Translations under genes and position numbers: made by a program
Notes under the pieces: model-generated
What the model was told of the DNA's origin: nothing
Databases searched by the model: none
The model's input: only the letters and a program-made list of their open reading frames with translations
NCBI RefSeq assembly: GCF_004217445.1
Contig: NZ_SHKX01000012.1
Location: forward strand, 372,001-436,000
Direction of reading: 5' to 3'
Length of the DNA stretch: 64,000 bases
DNA from: Fluviicoccus keumensis
Lineage (GTDB): Bacteria > Pseudomonadota > Gammaproteobacteria > Pseudomonadales > Moraxellaceae
In this document: positions 36,390-44,866 of the stretch, in pieces
Position numbering within the stretch: the stretch's first letter is position 1
Layout of the letters: every line of letters starts with the position of its first letter

Positions 36390-37304
36390 TCAGGACAGCA
36401 TCAGATTGACCACATCCAGTCGATTGGAATCGGCTGCCTGTGGTGTTGCCGGTGTGGTGTCCGCTTTCAGGTTGACGAAGTCGAACAGTTCGCGGTCGGC
36501 CAGTTGTGACGGCGCCACATTGCCGATGGCGGTGAAGATGCTTTCCAGCCGCCCCGGATGTTTCTTGTCCCAGTCGCGCAGCATGTCGTTGATCATGGCG
36601 CGTTGCAGGTTTTCCTGTGAACCGCACAAGTTGCAGGGAATGATCGGGAACGCCTTGCAGCGGGCGTATTCGATGATGTCCTTTTCGTCGCAATAGGCCA
36701 ACGGACGGATCAGGATGTTCTTGCCGTCATCCGACAGCAGTTTCGGCGGCATCGCCTTCAGCTTGCCGCCGTGGAACAGGTTCAGGAACAGCGTGGCCAT
36801 GATGTCGTTGCGGTGATGACCCAGCGCCACCTTGGTCGCGCCGATTTCCTGGGCGAAGCCGTACAGGCTGCCGCGACGCAACCGCGAACAGACCGCACAG
36901 TAGGTCTTCCCTTCCGGGGTCAGCTCCTTGACGATGCTGTAGGTATCCTTTTCCAGGATGTAATGGGGAATGCCGCGCTCGGTCAGGTATTTCGGCAACA
37001 CATCCTCGGGAAAACCGGGCTGCTTCTGGTCCAGGTTCACCGCCACGATCTCGAACTTGATCGGCGCGCTGATTTGCAGGCTGAGCAGGATGTCGAGCAT
37101 GGTGTAGCTGTCCTTGCCGCCGGACAGGCAGACCATGATCTTGTCGCCGTCCTCGATCATGTTGAAATCGGCGATGGCGCGGCCGACTTCGCGGCGCAGG
37201 CGCTTTTGCAGCTTGTTGAACTCGGTGCGGCTTTTGGGGTCGGCGACGAGGGACTCATCAACGGGAGCGGGTTTGGCTTGCGGGGCAAAGGTTTCAACAG
37301 TCAT
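36390..37304 (-). CDS. ttcA: tRNA 2-thiocytidine(32) synthetase TtcA
   Basis: Thiolates cytidine 32 of certain tRNAs with an ATP-activated intermediate and a [4Fe-4S] cluster; 304 residues. The PP-loop VCLSGGKDSYTMLDILL is near 58-74. Cluster cysteines are in CAVCSRLRRGSLY and the C-terminal CNLCGSQEN. LGHHRNDIMATLFLNLFHGG is conserved. It starts at MTVETFAPQ. The downstream membrane-protein gene is 4 nt away. Confidence 0.96.
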   Translation of the reverse strand: MTVETFAPQAKPAPVDESLVADPKSRTEFNKLQKRLRREVGRAIADFNMIEDGDKIMVCLSGGKDSYTMLDILLSLQISAPIKFEIVAVNLDQKQPGFPEDVLPKYLTERGIPHYILEKDTYSIVKELTPEGKTYCAVCSRLRRGSLYGFAQEIGATKVALGHHRNDIMATLFLNLFHGGKLKAMPPKLLSDDGKNILIRPLAYCDEKDIIEYARCKAFPIIPCNLCGSQENLQRAMINDMLRDWDKKHPGRLESIFTAIGNVAPSQLADRELFDFVNLKADTTPATPQAADSNRLDVVNLMLS

Positions 37305-37365
37305 GGCGGTGCGGCTGCGGCGGGAAATCGGAAGCGGCGGATTTTACCCTATTTCGGCCGGGAAA

Positions 37366-37392
37366 TGAAAAAGGCGGCCCGGAGGCCGCCTT
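37366..37392 (-). terminator. Intrinsic terminator after the large lipoprotein gene
   Basis: On the minus strand AAGGCGGCC-TCCG-GGCCGCCTT forms a 9-bp stem followed by a T-rich run. It lies 28 nt past the stop of the 37420-39840 gene, and upstream of ttcA on that strand. Confidence 0.85.
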
Positions 37393-37419
37393 GATGGGGG
37401 ATGAAGTCCCGTTATCCCA

Positions 37420-39840
37420 TCAGTAAGGCGTGAAGCCCAACTGGCCGCTGAGCTGGCAGCTGCCCGGACAGGTGAACACAATCGCGTGCATGGGAGTGTT
37501 GGTGAAAGTCACTTTCCCGGTTGAACGGTTGAAGTCCACGCCTACGTCTGAACAGGCCGGAGTATCCGGAGTGACCGACCCGGCTACCAGAGCGCAAGCG
37601 TTCAAAGGGTTGATACCGATCGACATGCCGGAGTCTCCAGCAGCAATCCCCAGCGTGTTGCCATAATCATAGAGGGTGGCGCTGGCGTTTCCTTGCTTGA
37701 AGGTCATGATCCGTCCACTGGGCGGAAAGGCCGGCATGAGCGTCACGGTTAAAGTCGCGCTGTTGGTCAGGATGGTGCCTGACGGCAGCGCCAGTTGCGA
37801 TGCAGCACCGGTTGCCGCCACCGGATGAATCACCGAGCCGCCCGTCACGGTCAGGGGCTGGGTAGACCCGGTGATGGCGTCCAGCGTGGTATTGCTGAAG
37901 ACGAACTCCTTCTGATTGGCGCCGTTGACAAAGTTGATGCCGCTGCACGCGGTCTGCGACCCTGCCCCGCACCCGAAGGCATATGTCGAGTTCTCGACAA
38001 TGACGCTTTGCACCGCTCCTGCGCTCACCGTGATCTTCAGGATACGTTTATCCGCATCACCCGAGGAGAATGTGTAGATATCCGGGTTGGTGATGGCGGA
38101 CGAAGAACCCCGGACGAAGCCGCAGAAATCCGTGGGGGCATTGTTGAAGCCCAGCTTGTTATCCGCTCCGGTTGTCTGGCACGTCTGGGCAACCGCCGGC
38201 ATCCGGAACTGTCCCATGAATGGCTTTGCCTTGGAGCTGTCGGAGATATTGATCTCGTTAAACATGCCGGTTGTATTGTTGGTCAGGGCGTATTCGATAT
38301 TGCCATCCTTCCAGATAACTTCGGCGGTATTCGCGACTCCGCCAAACTTCATGTAGTACGGATTACCCAGCGGCATGCCGCCGACACTCAGGACCCCGGT
38401 TGAGGCGTTGACGCTGAAGTTGACCTGCTGTCCATCGGAATACAGACCACCCGCCTGGGACTGATGGTAGGTCAGCGTGTAGTTGCCGCCCAGCGCGGCA
38501 TTGACGGTTGCCGGTTCGGTGTTGGAGCTGCCGCCCGGCACACCCAGCGTGGAAGTGCCGTCGGCATTAAGGGTAATCACCTTGTTGCCTGCGGTAACCG
38601 CCATGAAGATGCCCTTGCAAGCGCCGCTGCCGTTGGTGAGCAACCAGGGATGCCCGACATAGGTGTTGTTCTGATAGTAATTACTGCCGCTGACCAGCGA
38701 GGTGCGGTAGCGGATGGCGGTTCCCAGCGTATTCAGCCAGTCAATGTTGACCGATTGGCCGCTGTTGTTGACGAAGTCCATGTCCAGCGTCGCTCCGCCA
38801 TTCACGCTGCGGATGTTGTTGCGATCCGAACAGGCATATTCGGCGATTCCGTTTACTGTCCGCACCGGTGTTGCCGCGATAACCGGCGACGGCGTGACAT
38901 TCAGTTGCGCGGCCAGCGTGTTGAAGTAATTGCCGAGGTTTTGCAGTTCGGTGGATGACAGCGATCCGGTCAGCAACGTCTGGATATTGGCCAGGATGGC
39001 TTGCATGGCCGTTGCCCAGGCCGCCGCGAAATTGGCGGTATTCACGGCATAGGGAAGATTGGCGATATTGCCGTTAACGCCCACGCCGTCCAGCCCGCCG
39101 GCCTGCAGGTCTGCCGCCAAGGCATTCATCATGTCTATGGCAGGTTGCGTGGAACCGGGGATCTGCGTGCGCGCCTGTTGCGCAAGCGCGGCCAGTCGCA
39201 TGGCGTATTCGCGGGAAGCCGCATTCAGGCTGGAATTGATCAGGTTGGCGTAGTCGGCGGCACTGCCGATAATCACGGGCGACTGCAGGATATTGCTGAC
39301 GTTGAATACCTGCTGCACATAGGCGTTAGCCTGGTTGATATAGGCGGCGTTCAACGCGGCGGCGCTGCCCGCCTGGGCCAGCGCCCGCTGATAGGCGGCT
39401 TCGGTCAGCGCGGTCATGCCGATGCTGGCGTTGGCCGCGCCCGACAAGGTGAATGCGGTGTGCAGATTCTGGGTCAGCGGCACCAGCGACTCATTGGCGG
39501 CGGTCAGCGGATCATCCGTGATGGCTTCATCAAAATAGGTGGCGCCCGCCAGCGGTTGCAGTTCGGCCACTACCGCGCTGACAGTCGCGGGAATATTGAT
39601 CGTGGCGCTGCCTTGGGCGTTGAGGTTGCCCCGTCCGTATTCCTGCGCCGGATTGGAGGGATTGCGCAGGATGACGCGCGCGTTCGAGACGCGGCCCAGC
39701 GAGGGGGTCACCGTAATGGTTTTGGTGGCGGTCGGCGTCTGGTTCGCGGTGGCGTCATCATCATTGCCGTTACAGGCAGCCAGACCGAGGGAGACGGCCA
39801 TGACGGCCAGCGGGACGGCAAGGGGGCGGGTTTTTAGCAT
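37420..39840 (-). CDS. Large secreted lipoprotein with a VHL-beta-domain-like segment
   Basis: An 806-residue lipoprotein. The ATG at 39840 has GAGG at 7-nt spacing (the ATG at 39846 is too close), giving a signal with lipobox LGLAAC and lipidated Cys23, then DDD-rich and T-rich linker. Residues ~30-100 look like a small beta domain. Residues ~110-320 are Ala/Asn-rich helices. Residues ~341-423 resemble the VHL beta domain: DFVNNSGQSVNIDWLNTLG followed by NTYVGHPWLLTNG, with Tyr394, His397 and Trp399 matching the pVHL substrate pocket (SYRGHLWLF). The remaining ~380 residues are beta-rich repeats with paired cysteines, ending SCQLSGQLGFTPY. It is predicted to be a surface or periplasmic protein. 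Function unknown. Confidence 0.75.
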   Translation of the reverse strand: MLKTRPLAVPLAVMAVSLGLAACNGNDDDATANQTPTATKTITVTPSLGRVSNARVILRNPSNPAQEYGRGNLNAQGSATINIPATVSAVVAELQPLAGATYFDEAITDDPLTAANESLVPLTQNLHTAFTLSGAANASIGMTALTEAAYQRALAQAGSAAALNAAYINQANAYVQQVFNVSNILQSPVIIGSAADYANLINSSLNAASREYAMRLAALAQQARTQIPGSTQPAIDMMNALAADLQAGGLDGVGVNGNIANLPYAVNTANFAAAWATAMQAILANIQTLLTGSLSSTELQNLGNYFNTLAAQLNVTPSPVIAATPVRTVNGIAEYACSDRNNIRSVNGGATLDMDFVNNSGQSVNIDWLNTLGTAIRYRTSLVSGSNYYQNNTYVGHPWLLTNGSGACKGIFMAVTAGNKVITLNADGTSTLGVPGGSSNTEPATVNAALGGNYTLTYHQSQAGGLYSDGQQVNFSVNASTGVLSVGGMPLGNPYYMKFGGVANTAEVIWKDGNIEYALTNNTTGMFNEINISDSSKAKPFMGQFRMPAVAQTCQTTGADNKLGFNNAPTDFCGFVRGSSSAITNPDIYTFSSGDADKRILKITVSAGAVQSVIVENSTYAFGCGAGSQTACSGINFVNGANQKEFVFSNTTLDAITGSTQPLTVTGGSVIHPVAATGAASQLALPSGTILTNSATLTVTLMPAFPPSGRIMTFKQGNASATLYDYGNTLGIAAGDSGMSIGINPLNACALVAGSVTPDTPACSDVGVDFNRSTGKVTFTNTPMHAIVFTCPGSCQLSGQLGFTPY

Positions 39841-39963
39841 TTCCATATCCTCAGGATGCTTGATTTAAGGTTCCCGGGGCTTTTCCCGGAATGAGCAATT
39901 CTCTGGAGTTTATCGTTGCCTTCGGGTATCCGGACTCCCCTCTGTGGGGGGGTATCGTCCCGG

Positions 39964-40542
39964 TCAATTGCGGATTTGCTGACTCAGCACCAGTTCCAGC
40001 CGGTTCTTTACGCCGAATATGCCCAGGATGGCGGTGACATGTTCCTTGACCGTATGTTCGCTGATGCCCAGTACCCGGGCGATCTGCTTGTTGGAGAGGC
40101 CTTCCAGCAAGGCATCGAACACACTTCGCTGCCGATCGGTCAGCGATGGCATTTGCCAGTCGCTACCGGACATATCGGGATCAAAGACATATTCCCCTTT
40201 CTGGATGCGGCGGAAACCGTCCAGCACATGTTCGACATCGGCATTTTTCAGCAGCAACCCGCGAACGCCGCGATAGCGTGCATGGGCCACGGCGGCGGGT
40301 TCCGGAGCCGCGGAAATCAGGATCACGCGGGATATCCACGGCGACAATATGTCCAGCATGGCGTTGAAGCCGAGATCCGGCAGGTGCATGTCCAGGAAAA
40401 TGTAGTCGGCGTCCGCCGCCGGTTCGGTGATCCCTTCCGCACTGTGGCGGGTATGGATGACGGCCTCGGGATAGCAGGCCTGAAGCAGGCTGCGTAATCC
40501 GGCGCAGGTCATCGGGTGATCATCAATAATCAGTAAATGCAT
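39964..40542 (-). CDS. LuxR/NarL-type response regulator
   Basis: A 192-residue response regulator. The receiver domain has acidic pair DD (residues 7-8 in LLIIDDHPMTCAG), phospho-Asp in YIFLDMHLPD (~51) and Lys in LLLKNAD (~99). The C-terminal LuxR HTH is LTDRQRSVFDALLEGLSNKQIARVLGISEHTVKEHV. The hybrid kinase is 88 nt upstream on the same strand. The lipoprotein gene follows on the same strand and may be a target. The first residue is Met at 40542. Confidence 0.9.
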   Translation of the reverse strand: MHLLIIDDHPMTCAGLRSLLQACYPEAVIHTRHSAEGITEPAADADYIFLDMHLPDLGFNAMLDILSPWISRVILISAAPEPAAVAHARYRGVRGLLLKNADVEHVLDGFRRIQKGEYVFDPDMSGSDWQMPSLTDRQRSVFDALLEGLSNKQIARVLGISEHTVKEHVTAILGIFGVKNRLELVLSQQIRN

Positions 40543-40630
40543 GGTGGTCCCGGATTTCTTGTGGTGTCGGGGATTCTGGAAAAAATTATAGCGGCCCGGC
40601 GCATGGCTGCCTTCCCCACCATGGAGGGGG

Positions 40631-42412
40631 TCAGGCCGCGGCGCGCAGCAAACCGTTCAGGGTCTGCAGCAGCAGGTCGGGGTTGACCGGCTTCGACAGC
40701 AGTATCAGGCCTTCCTGTTCGGCCCGCTCGTGGGTTTCCGGCGACAGCTCCCCCGACAGCAGCAGGCCGCGTGCGCCGGGCCATTCCGCCAACCAATCGG
40801 TCAGGTGCTCAATGCCGTCCTGATGGCCCGGCAGCCGGATATCGCAAAGAATCAGGTCCGGTTCCGCCGAGCCGGGAACCGTCTTCGGATCCGCATGATG
40901 TTCCACGGTCAGTCCCCAGTTTCCCGCCCAGGCAATCAGGGCGGCGGCGGCCATCGGATCGTCTTCCACCAGCAACAGCCGCTTACCCGTCAGGTTGCCG
41001 GGCGACGGAAGCGGTTTCGGACGGAATCCGATGGGCCGCGACTCGTCCAGCGGCTCCAGCACCAGCTCGCCGAGATCCAGCTCAAAGCGGCATCCCCGCC
41101 CCGCTTCCGAATGCAGGCAAATCCTGGCGCCCAGCAGCGATGCCGCCTCCTGGACGATACTCAGCCCCAGCCCGATGCCCCGCGAGCGGTCGCGGGTGGG
41201 GTTGTCCAGCTGCACATACGGTTTGAAGACGTTTTCCTGCTGATCCGGTGGAATGCCCCTGCCCTGATCCAGAACAGCCAGAATGACATGCCCGCGGCGG
41301 ATGCGCGCCGTCACCAGGATATGGCCGCCTGCGGTGGAAAATTTGACGGCGTTCGCCAGCAGATTGTCGAGGATGCGTCCCAGCAGGCCGGTATCGGAAT
41401 ACAGCGCCTGACGCCTCAACCGATCATCAATGCGCAACCGCAGCCGGATGTCGTGCGCGGCGGCGGCTTGCCGGTGCGTGGCACAAAGGCGCTGCAGGAA
41501 GTCTTCCAATCCTAACCGGGTGAAATTGAGCCGGTACGCGCCGCCTTCCAGCCGTGAAAGATCCATCAGGTTATTGAACTGCTCGGACAGGGCGTGCCCG
41601 GCTTCCAGGATTTTCTCGACCAGTTCGCCGCTTTCCCCGTCCCGTACCCGCAGGCGCAGCGCATGGCCCAGCAGCATGACGGCATGAACCGGCTGGCGCA
41701 GGTCGTGGCTGGCCGCCGCCAGGAAGGCGGATTTGTCCTGATTGGCCTGCTTCGTCCGCGCCACTTCGATGGCTTGCTGCTCCAGCAGCGCCTCTTTGTC
41801 TTCCCGCAGGCGCATGTTCTGGGCAATCACATCCCGGCGTTCCAGGGCCATGCGGACAATCACGAAATGGTAAAGCAGAAAGAGCGTTGCCAGCAGTTGC
41901 CAATGTTCCGGGAAAACGACGGGAAAGCGTGAAACAAACAACAGCGATGACAGGATGGCGCCAATCAGCATATGGCCCAAACCGAAGATGGCGATCGACC
42001 CCGCCCCGGCGCCCACGCCCAGATAGATGATGGTCAGGATGAGATTGTGTTCATCGTCGCCGGGCGTCATCAGCAAGCCACTGACACCCCACAGGAGGCC
42101 GACGGCGGCGCTGTAGGCAAAGCCCTGCAATTCGCCGTTTCGCAGCCGGTGCGGATCCGGGTGCTCGGCATCGATGCGCCAAAAGCGCCGGCGGAACAGG
42201 AAACCGCCCAGCGAGGTGAGGATGGCGAACAGATACCATCCGGCCAGCAACGGCGATGACACCTTGTCCAGACTGACGGCCAGGGTCATCGTGGCAATGA
42301 TGATACCCAGATGCGGCCGGGAAACCCGGGCGCCCAACGCCAGCATTTCCGCCTGCAGTCGCGGTGGGTAGACCTGATGATTGAATAGAGGGGGGAAACG
42401 CACAGTCACCAC
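40631..42412 (-). CDS. Hybrid sensor histidine kinase with C-terminal receiver
   Basis: A 593-residue membrane kinase. Six hydrophobic segments in the first ~190 residues form a 7TM-like/MHYT-like sensory module without a periplasmic domain. A coiled coil (~190-225) leads to the H-box AASHDLRQPVHAVMLLGHAL. N, G1 and G2 boxes follow: LDNLLANAVKFS, DQGRGIPPDQQ, GIGLGLSIV. A receiver domain (~465-590) has phospho-Asp in LILCDIRLPG. It starts with GTG at 42412 behind GGGAG. The adjacent LuxR-type regulator is the likely partner, possibly by phosphorelay from the receiver. Confidence 0.9.
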   Translation of the reverse strand: MVTVRFPPLFNHQVYPPRLQAEMLALGARVSRPHLGIIIATMTLAVSLDKVSSPLLAGWYLFAILTSLGGFLFRRRFWRIDAEHPDPHRLRNGELQGFAYSAAVGLLWGVSGLLMTPGDDEHNLILTIIYLGVGAGAGSIAIFGLGHMLIGAILSSLLFVSRFPVVFPEHWQLLATLFLLYHFVIVRMALERRDVIAQNMRLREDKEALLEQQAIEVARTKQANQDKSAFLAAASHDLRQPVHAVMLLGHALRLRVRDGESGELVEKILEAGHALSEQFNNLMDLSRLEGGAYRLNFTRLGLEDFLQRLCATHRQAAAAHDIRLRLRIDDRLRRQALYSDTGLLGRILDNLLANAVKFSTAGGHILVTARIRRGHVILAVLDQGRGIPPDQQENVFKPYVQLDNPTRDRSRGIGLGLSIVQEAASLLGARICLHSEAGRGCRFELDLGELVLEPLDESRPIGFRPKPLPSPGNLTGKRLLLVEDDPMAAAALIAWAGNWGLTVEHHADPKTVPGSAEPDLILCDIRLPGHQDGIEHLTDWLAEWPGARGLLLSGELSPETHERAEQEGLILLSKPVNPDLLLQTLNGLLRAAA

Positions 42413-42480
42413 GGTAACTCCCGGTTTCCGGGACCGGCCCGGCGGCCTGCCTCGCCGGGTTGCGGACGGGTAGCCGTTTT

Positions 42481-43707
42481 TTAGGTATAGAACCAGTATG
42501 CCACCAGAATGGCGGCTGCAACACTGGCGGCATCGGACAACAGGCCGCAGGCCAGCGCCTGTCGCTCATGGCGGATGCCGACCGAGCCGAAATAGACGGC
42601 CAGGACATAGAAGGTGGTTTCGCTCGATCCCTGGACAATGGCCGCTACGCGCGCCGGAAAGGAGTCCACGCCATACGTCTGCATGGTTTCGATCATCATC
42701 GCCCGCGCGCCGCTGCCCGAGAAGGATTTCATCAGCGCGGTCGGCAAGGCCGGAACAAAGTCGGTATTCATGCCAAGCCAGGCCAGGCCGCCGGCCACGC
42801 CGTGCAGCAAGGCGTCCAGAATGCCGCTGGCGCGGAACATGGCTATCGCCACCAGCATCGCCACCATGAACGGAATCAGGTTAACGGCAACCTCAAAGCC
42901 CTGCTTGGCGCCGGTAATGAAAGAATCGTACAACGGCACCTGCTTTCGCCAGCCCGCCAGCAGGAACAGCACGATGACGCCGAAAATGGCCAGATTGCCG
43001 ATCAGCGAGGAACGCGCGCCCAATGCTTCCGGCGGCAGGCCGATAACCAGGCTCACCATGCCCGCCATCAGGGCCAGGAAGGCCGCCAGGTAGGCGAAGA
43101 CAACCCTGTCCCACAGCTTGAGCTTTTGCACCCAGGCAACGGCCAGCAGGCCCGTCAGCGTGCCGACGCTGGTGGCCATTAGGATCGGCAGGAACACGCT
43201 GGCGGGATCGGGCGCGCCCATCTGGGCGCGGTACACGAAGACGCTGACCGGAATCAGTGTGACCGAAGAAGTATTCAGAACCAGGAAGAGCACCTGGGCG
43301 TTGGTGGCGGTATCGGGATCGGGGTTCAACGACTGCAGATCCCGCATCGCCTTCAGGCCCATCGGCGTGGCGGCGTTGTCCAGGCCCAGCATGTTGGCGG
43401 CCATGTTCAGGGTAACCGAGCCGATGGCCGGATGCCCCGGCGGCACCTCCGGCATCAAACGCCGGAACAACGGCGCCAGTACCCAGGCCAGGCGGTCGGT
43501 CAGGCCGCTCTTTTCGGCAATCTGGAACAGGCCCAGCCAGAAACACAGCACGCCGGTCAGGCCCAGCGCGATTTCCACGGCGGATTTCGCTGTTTTGAAG
43601 CTGGCTTCCACGGCGGCGGCCAGGACTTCCGGATGTCCCATGATGGCTTGCCACAGGCAGGATGCAAACGCCAGCAGGAAAAATGCGGGCCAGACGCGAT
43701 TAAGCAT
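42481..43707 (-). CDS. Nucleoside-recognition/spore-maturation-like (SpmA-SpmB fusion) membrane protein
   Basis: A 408-residue polytopic protein with the Gate/nucleoside-recognition fold in two copies: residues ~1-200 are SpmA-like (NMAANMLGLDNAATPMGLKAM, LNTSSVTLIPVSV), and ~250-408 are SpmB-like (SFSGSGARAMMIETM, IVQGSSETTFYVLAVYFGS). It is found outside spore-formers as a putative transporter. GGGAG precedes the ATG at 43707, which is used instead of the longer frame. The substrate is unknown. Confidence 0.88.
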   Translation of the reverse strand: MLNRVWPAFFLLAFASCLWQAIMGHPEVLAAAVEASFKTAKSAVEIALGLTGVLCFWLGLFQIAEKSGLTDRLAWVLAPLFRRLMPEVPPGHPAIGSVTLNMAANMLGLDNAATPMGLKAMRDLQSLNPDPDTATNAQVLFLVLNTSSVTLIPVSVFVYRAQMGAPDPASVFLPILMATSVGTLTGLLAVAWVQKLKLWDRVVFAYLAAFLALMAGMVSLVIGLPPEALGARSSLIGNLAIFGVIVLFLLAGWRKQVPLYDSFITGAKQGFEVAVNLIPFMVAMLVAIAMFRASGILDALLHGVAGGLAWLGMNTDFVPALPTALMKSFSGSGARAMMIETMQTYGVDSFPARVAAIVQGSSETTFYVLAVYFGSVGIRHERQALACGLLSDAASVAAAILVAYWFYT

Positions 43708-43740
43708 GATCAACTCCCCCAAAGGCGGCAAGTGAAACGC

Positions 43741-44060
43741 AAATGCCCGAAAAGCTCAAGGTTGTGGATAAGTTGACGTCCTGCGACTTTTCCACAAAAT
43801 TTGTGGATAACCTTGTGGACAAGCTGGGGATAACTGGGTGGGAAAGCAGGGTTCACAAGGCTTTGACTTAGATTGATCAAAAAATGATCACATGTAAAAA
43901 CAGCAATAAAATCAATAAGATATTTTTTTCAATAGTGTCACAATCATTTTTTTTCCCGAAAGTTGAACCATCGGCTTGACATGAACCCCGTCAACAAAGG
44001 TGCTTGTGGATATGTTTAAAAAAGATACTGATTTTGAGCGTTTGCTGTGGAAATAATCGC
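43741..44060. other. AT-rich non-coding block with a DnaA-box cluster; candidate origin or DnaA-binding locus
   Basis: This 439-nt gap (43708-44146) is the largest in the window and holds no gene. Perfect DnaA boxes (TTATCCACA, seen as TGTGGATAA) lie at 43763-43771 and 43802-43810. One-mismatch boxes lie at 43788-43796 (TTTTCCACA, plus strand), 43814-43822 (TTGTCCACA), 43825-43833 (TTATCCCCA) and 44005-44013 (ATATCCACA); a weaker TGTGGAAAT is at 44046-44054. Between the main group and the last two boxes is a strongly AT-rich stretch (43890-43960) that could unwind, with two TGATCA (GATC) sites at 43874 and 43885. An orphan ParA gene is close by. No dnaA, gidA or rpmH is in the window, so oriC is a hypothesis. 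Confidence 0.5.
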
Positions 44061-44146
44061 ATATCCGGATTGATTGAATGTCTTGTCATCAACCCGCTGA
44101 CTCGTTCAAAATAGACCAAAACAAGCATCCGGCAGATAACAAACAA

Positions 44147-44812
44147 ATGAGGCGATTTCCGGTTTACATTGGCCTGATTCTTTTTTCAGCTTCGGCGGCC
44201 GAAGCGGGCAATGTTTACAAGTTCAAGGACGAAAACGGCAACGTTTTATTCACAAATGTGGTGGATAACCGCACACGTCCGCGTGGTGAAGATTTCCGTC
44301 ATTATACCCAACTGGAAAAGGTCACCTGGTACGCTGATACCAATGTACATTCGTATCATAATTGGGGACGCGACGAGTTCGCTGTCCGGCCCAGTTTCAG
44401 CAAGTTCAAGGATGCCTTTGACGGTCTGATTGCCGAGGCGGCTTCCGCCTATGGTGTCGATAAGGGATTGGTGAAGGCGGTCATTCATACCGAATCCGGT
44501 TTTAATCCCAACGCCAAATCCGGCCCTGGCGCGCGCGGACTCATGCAACTGATGCCAGCCACCGCCCGCCGCTTTGATGTCGCCGACTCCTACGATCCGA
44601 AACAGAATATCCACGGCGGCACGAAGTACCTGGGTTACCTGATTGACCGCTTCAAGAATCTGGAGCTTGCTTTGGCGGCTTATAATGCCGGTGAGGGCAA
44701 TGTCGACAAGTACGGCGGTATACCGCCTTTTGCGGAAACACAGGATTATGTCAGACGGGTAATGAGCCGCTACCGTAAACTGTACGGTGGTGAGACACTG
44801 TCCATGAATTGA
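44147..44812 (+). CDS. Lytic transglycosylase with DUF4124 N-terminal domain
   Basis: A 221-residue exported peptidoglycan lyase. A signal peptide (MRRFPVYIGLILFSASAAEA) precedes the DUF4124-type segment NVYKFKDENGNVLFTNV. The SLT domain then has catalytic Glu in VIHTESGFNPNAKS, then GARGLMQLMPATA, NIHGGTKYLGYL and ALAAYNAGEGNV. The ATG at 44147 is chosen for the signal peptide, though no clear ribosome-binding site precedes it. The gene stands alone and converges on parA. Confidence 0.92.
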   Translation: MRRFPVYIGLILFSASAAEAGNVYKFKDENGNVLFTNVVDNRTRPRGEDFRHYTQLEKVTWYADTNVHSYHNWGRDEFAVRPSFSKFKDAFDGLIAEAASAYGVDKGLVKAVIHTESGFNPNAKSGPGARGLMQLMPATARRFDVADSYDPKQNIHGGTKYLGYLIDRFKNLELALAAYNAGEGNVDKYGGIPPFAETQDYVRRVMSRYRKLYGGETLSMN

Positions 44813-44824
44813 AGGCGGCAGGCT

Positions 44825-44855
44825 GACATCGGGGCGCGTAATGCGCCCCGATGTC
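44825..44855. terminator. Perfect 13-bp hairpin between convergent genes
   Basis: GACATCGGGGCGC and GCGCCCCGATGTC form a perfect stem around a 5-nt loop, 12 nt after the transglycosylase stop. No U-tract follows on either strand, so it is a weaker or structural terminator. Confidence 0.5.
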
Positions 44856-44866
44856 ATTCAGGGGCT

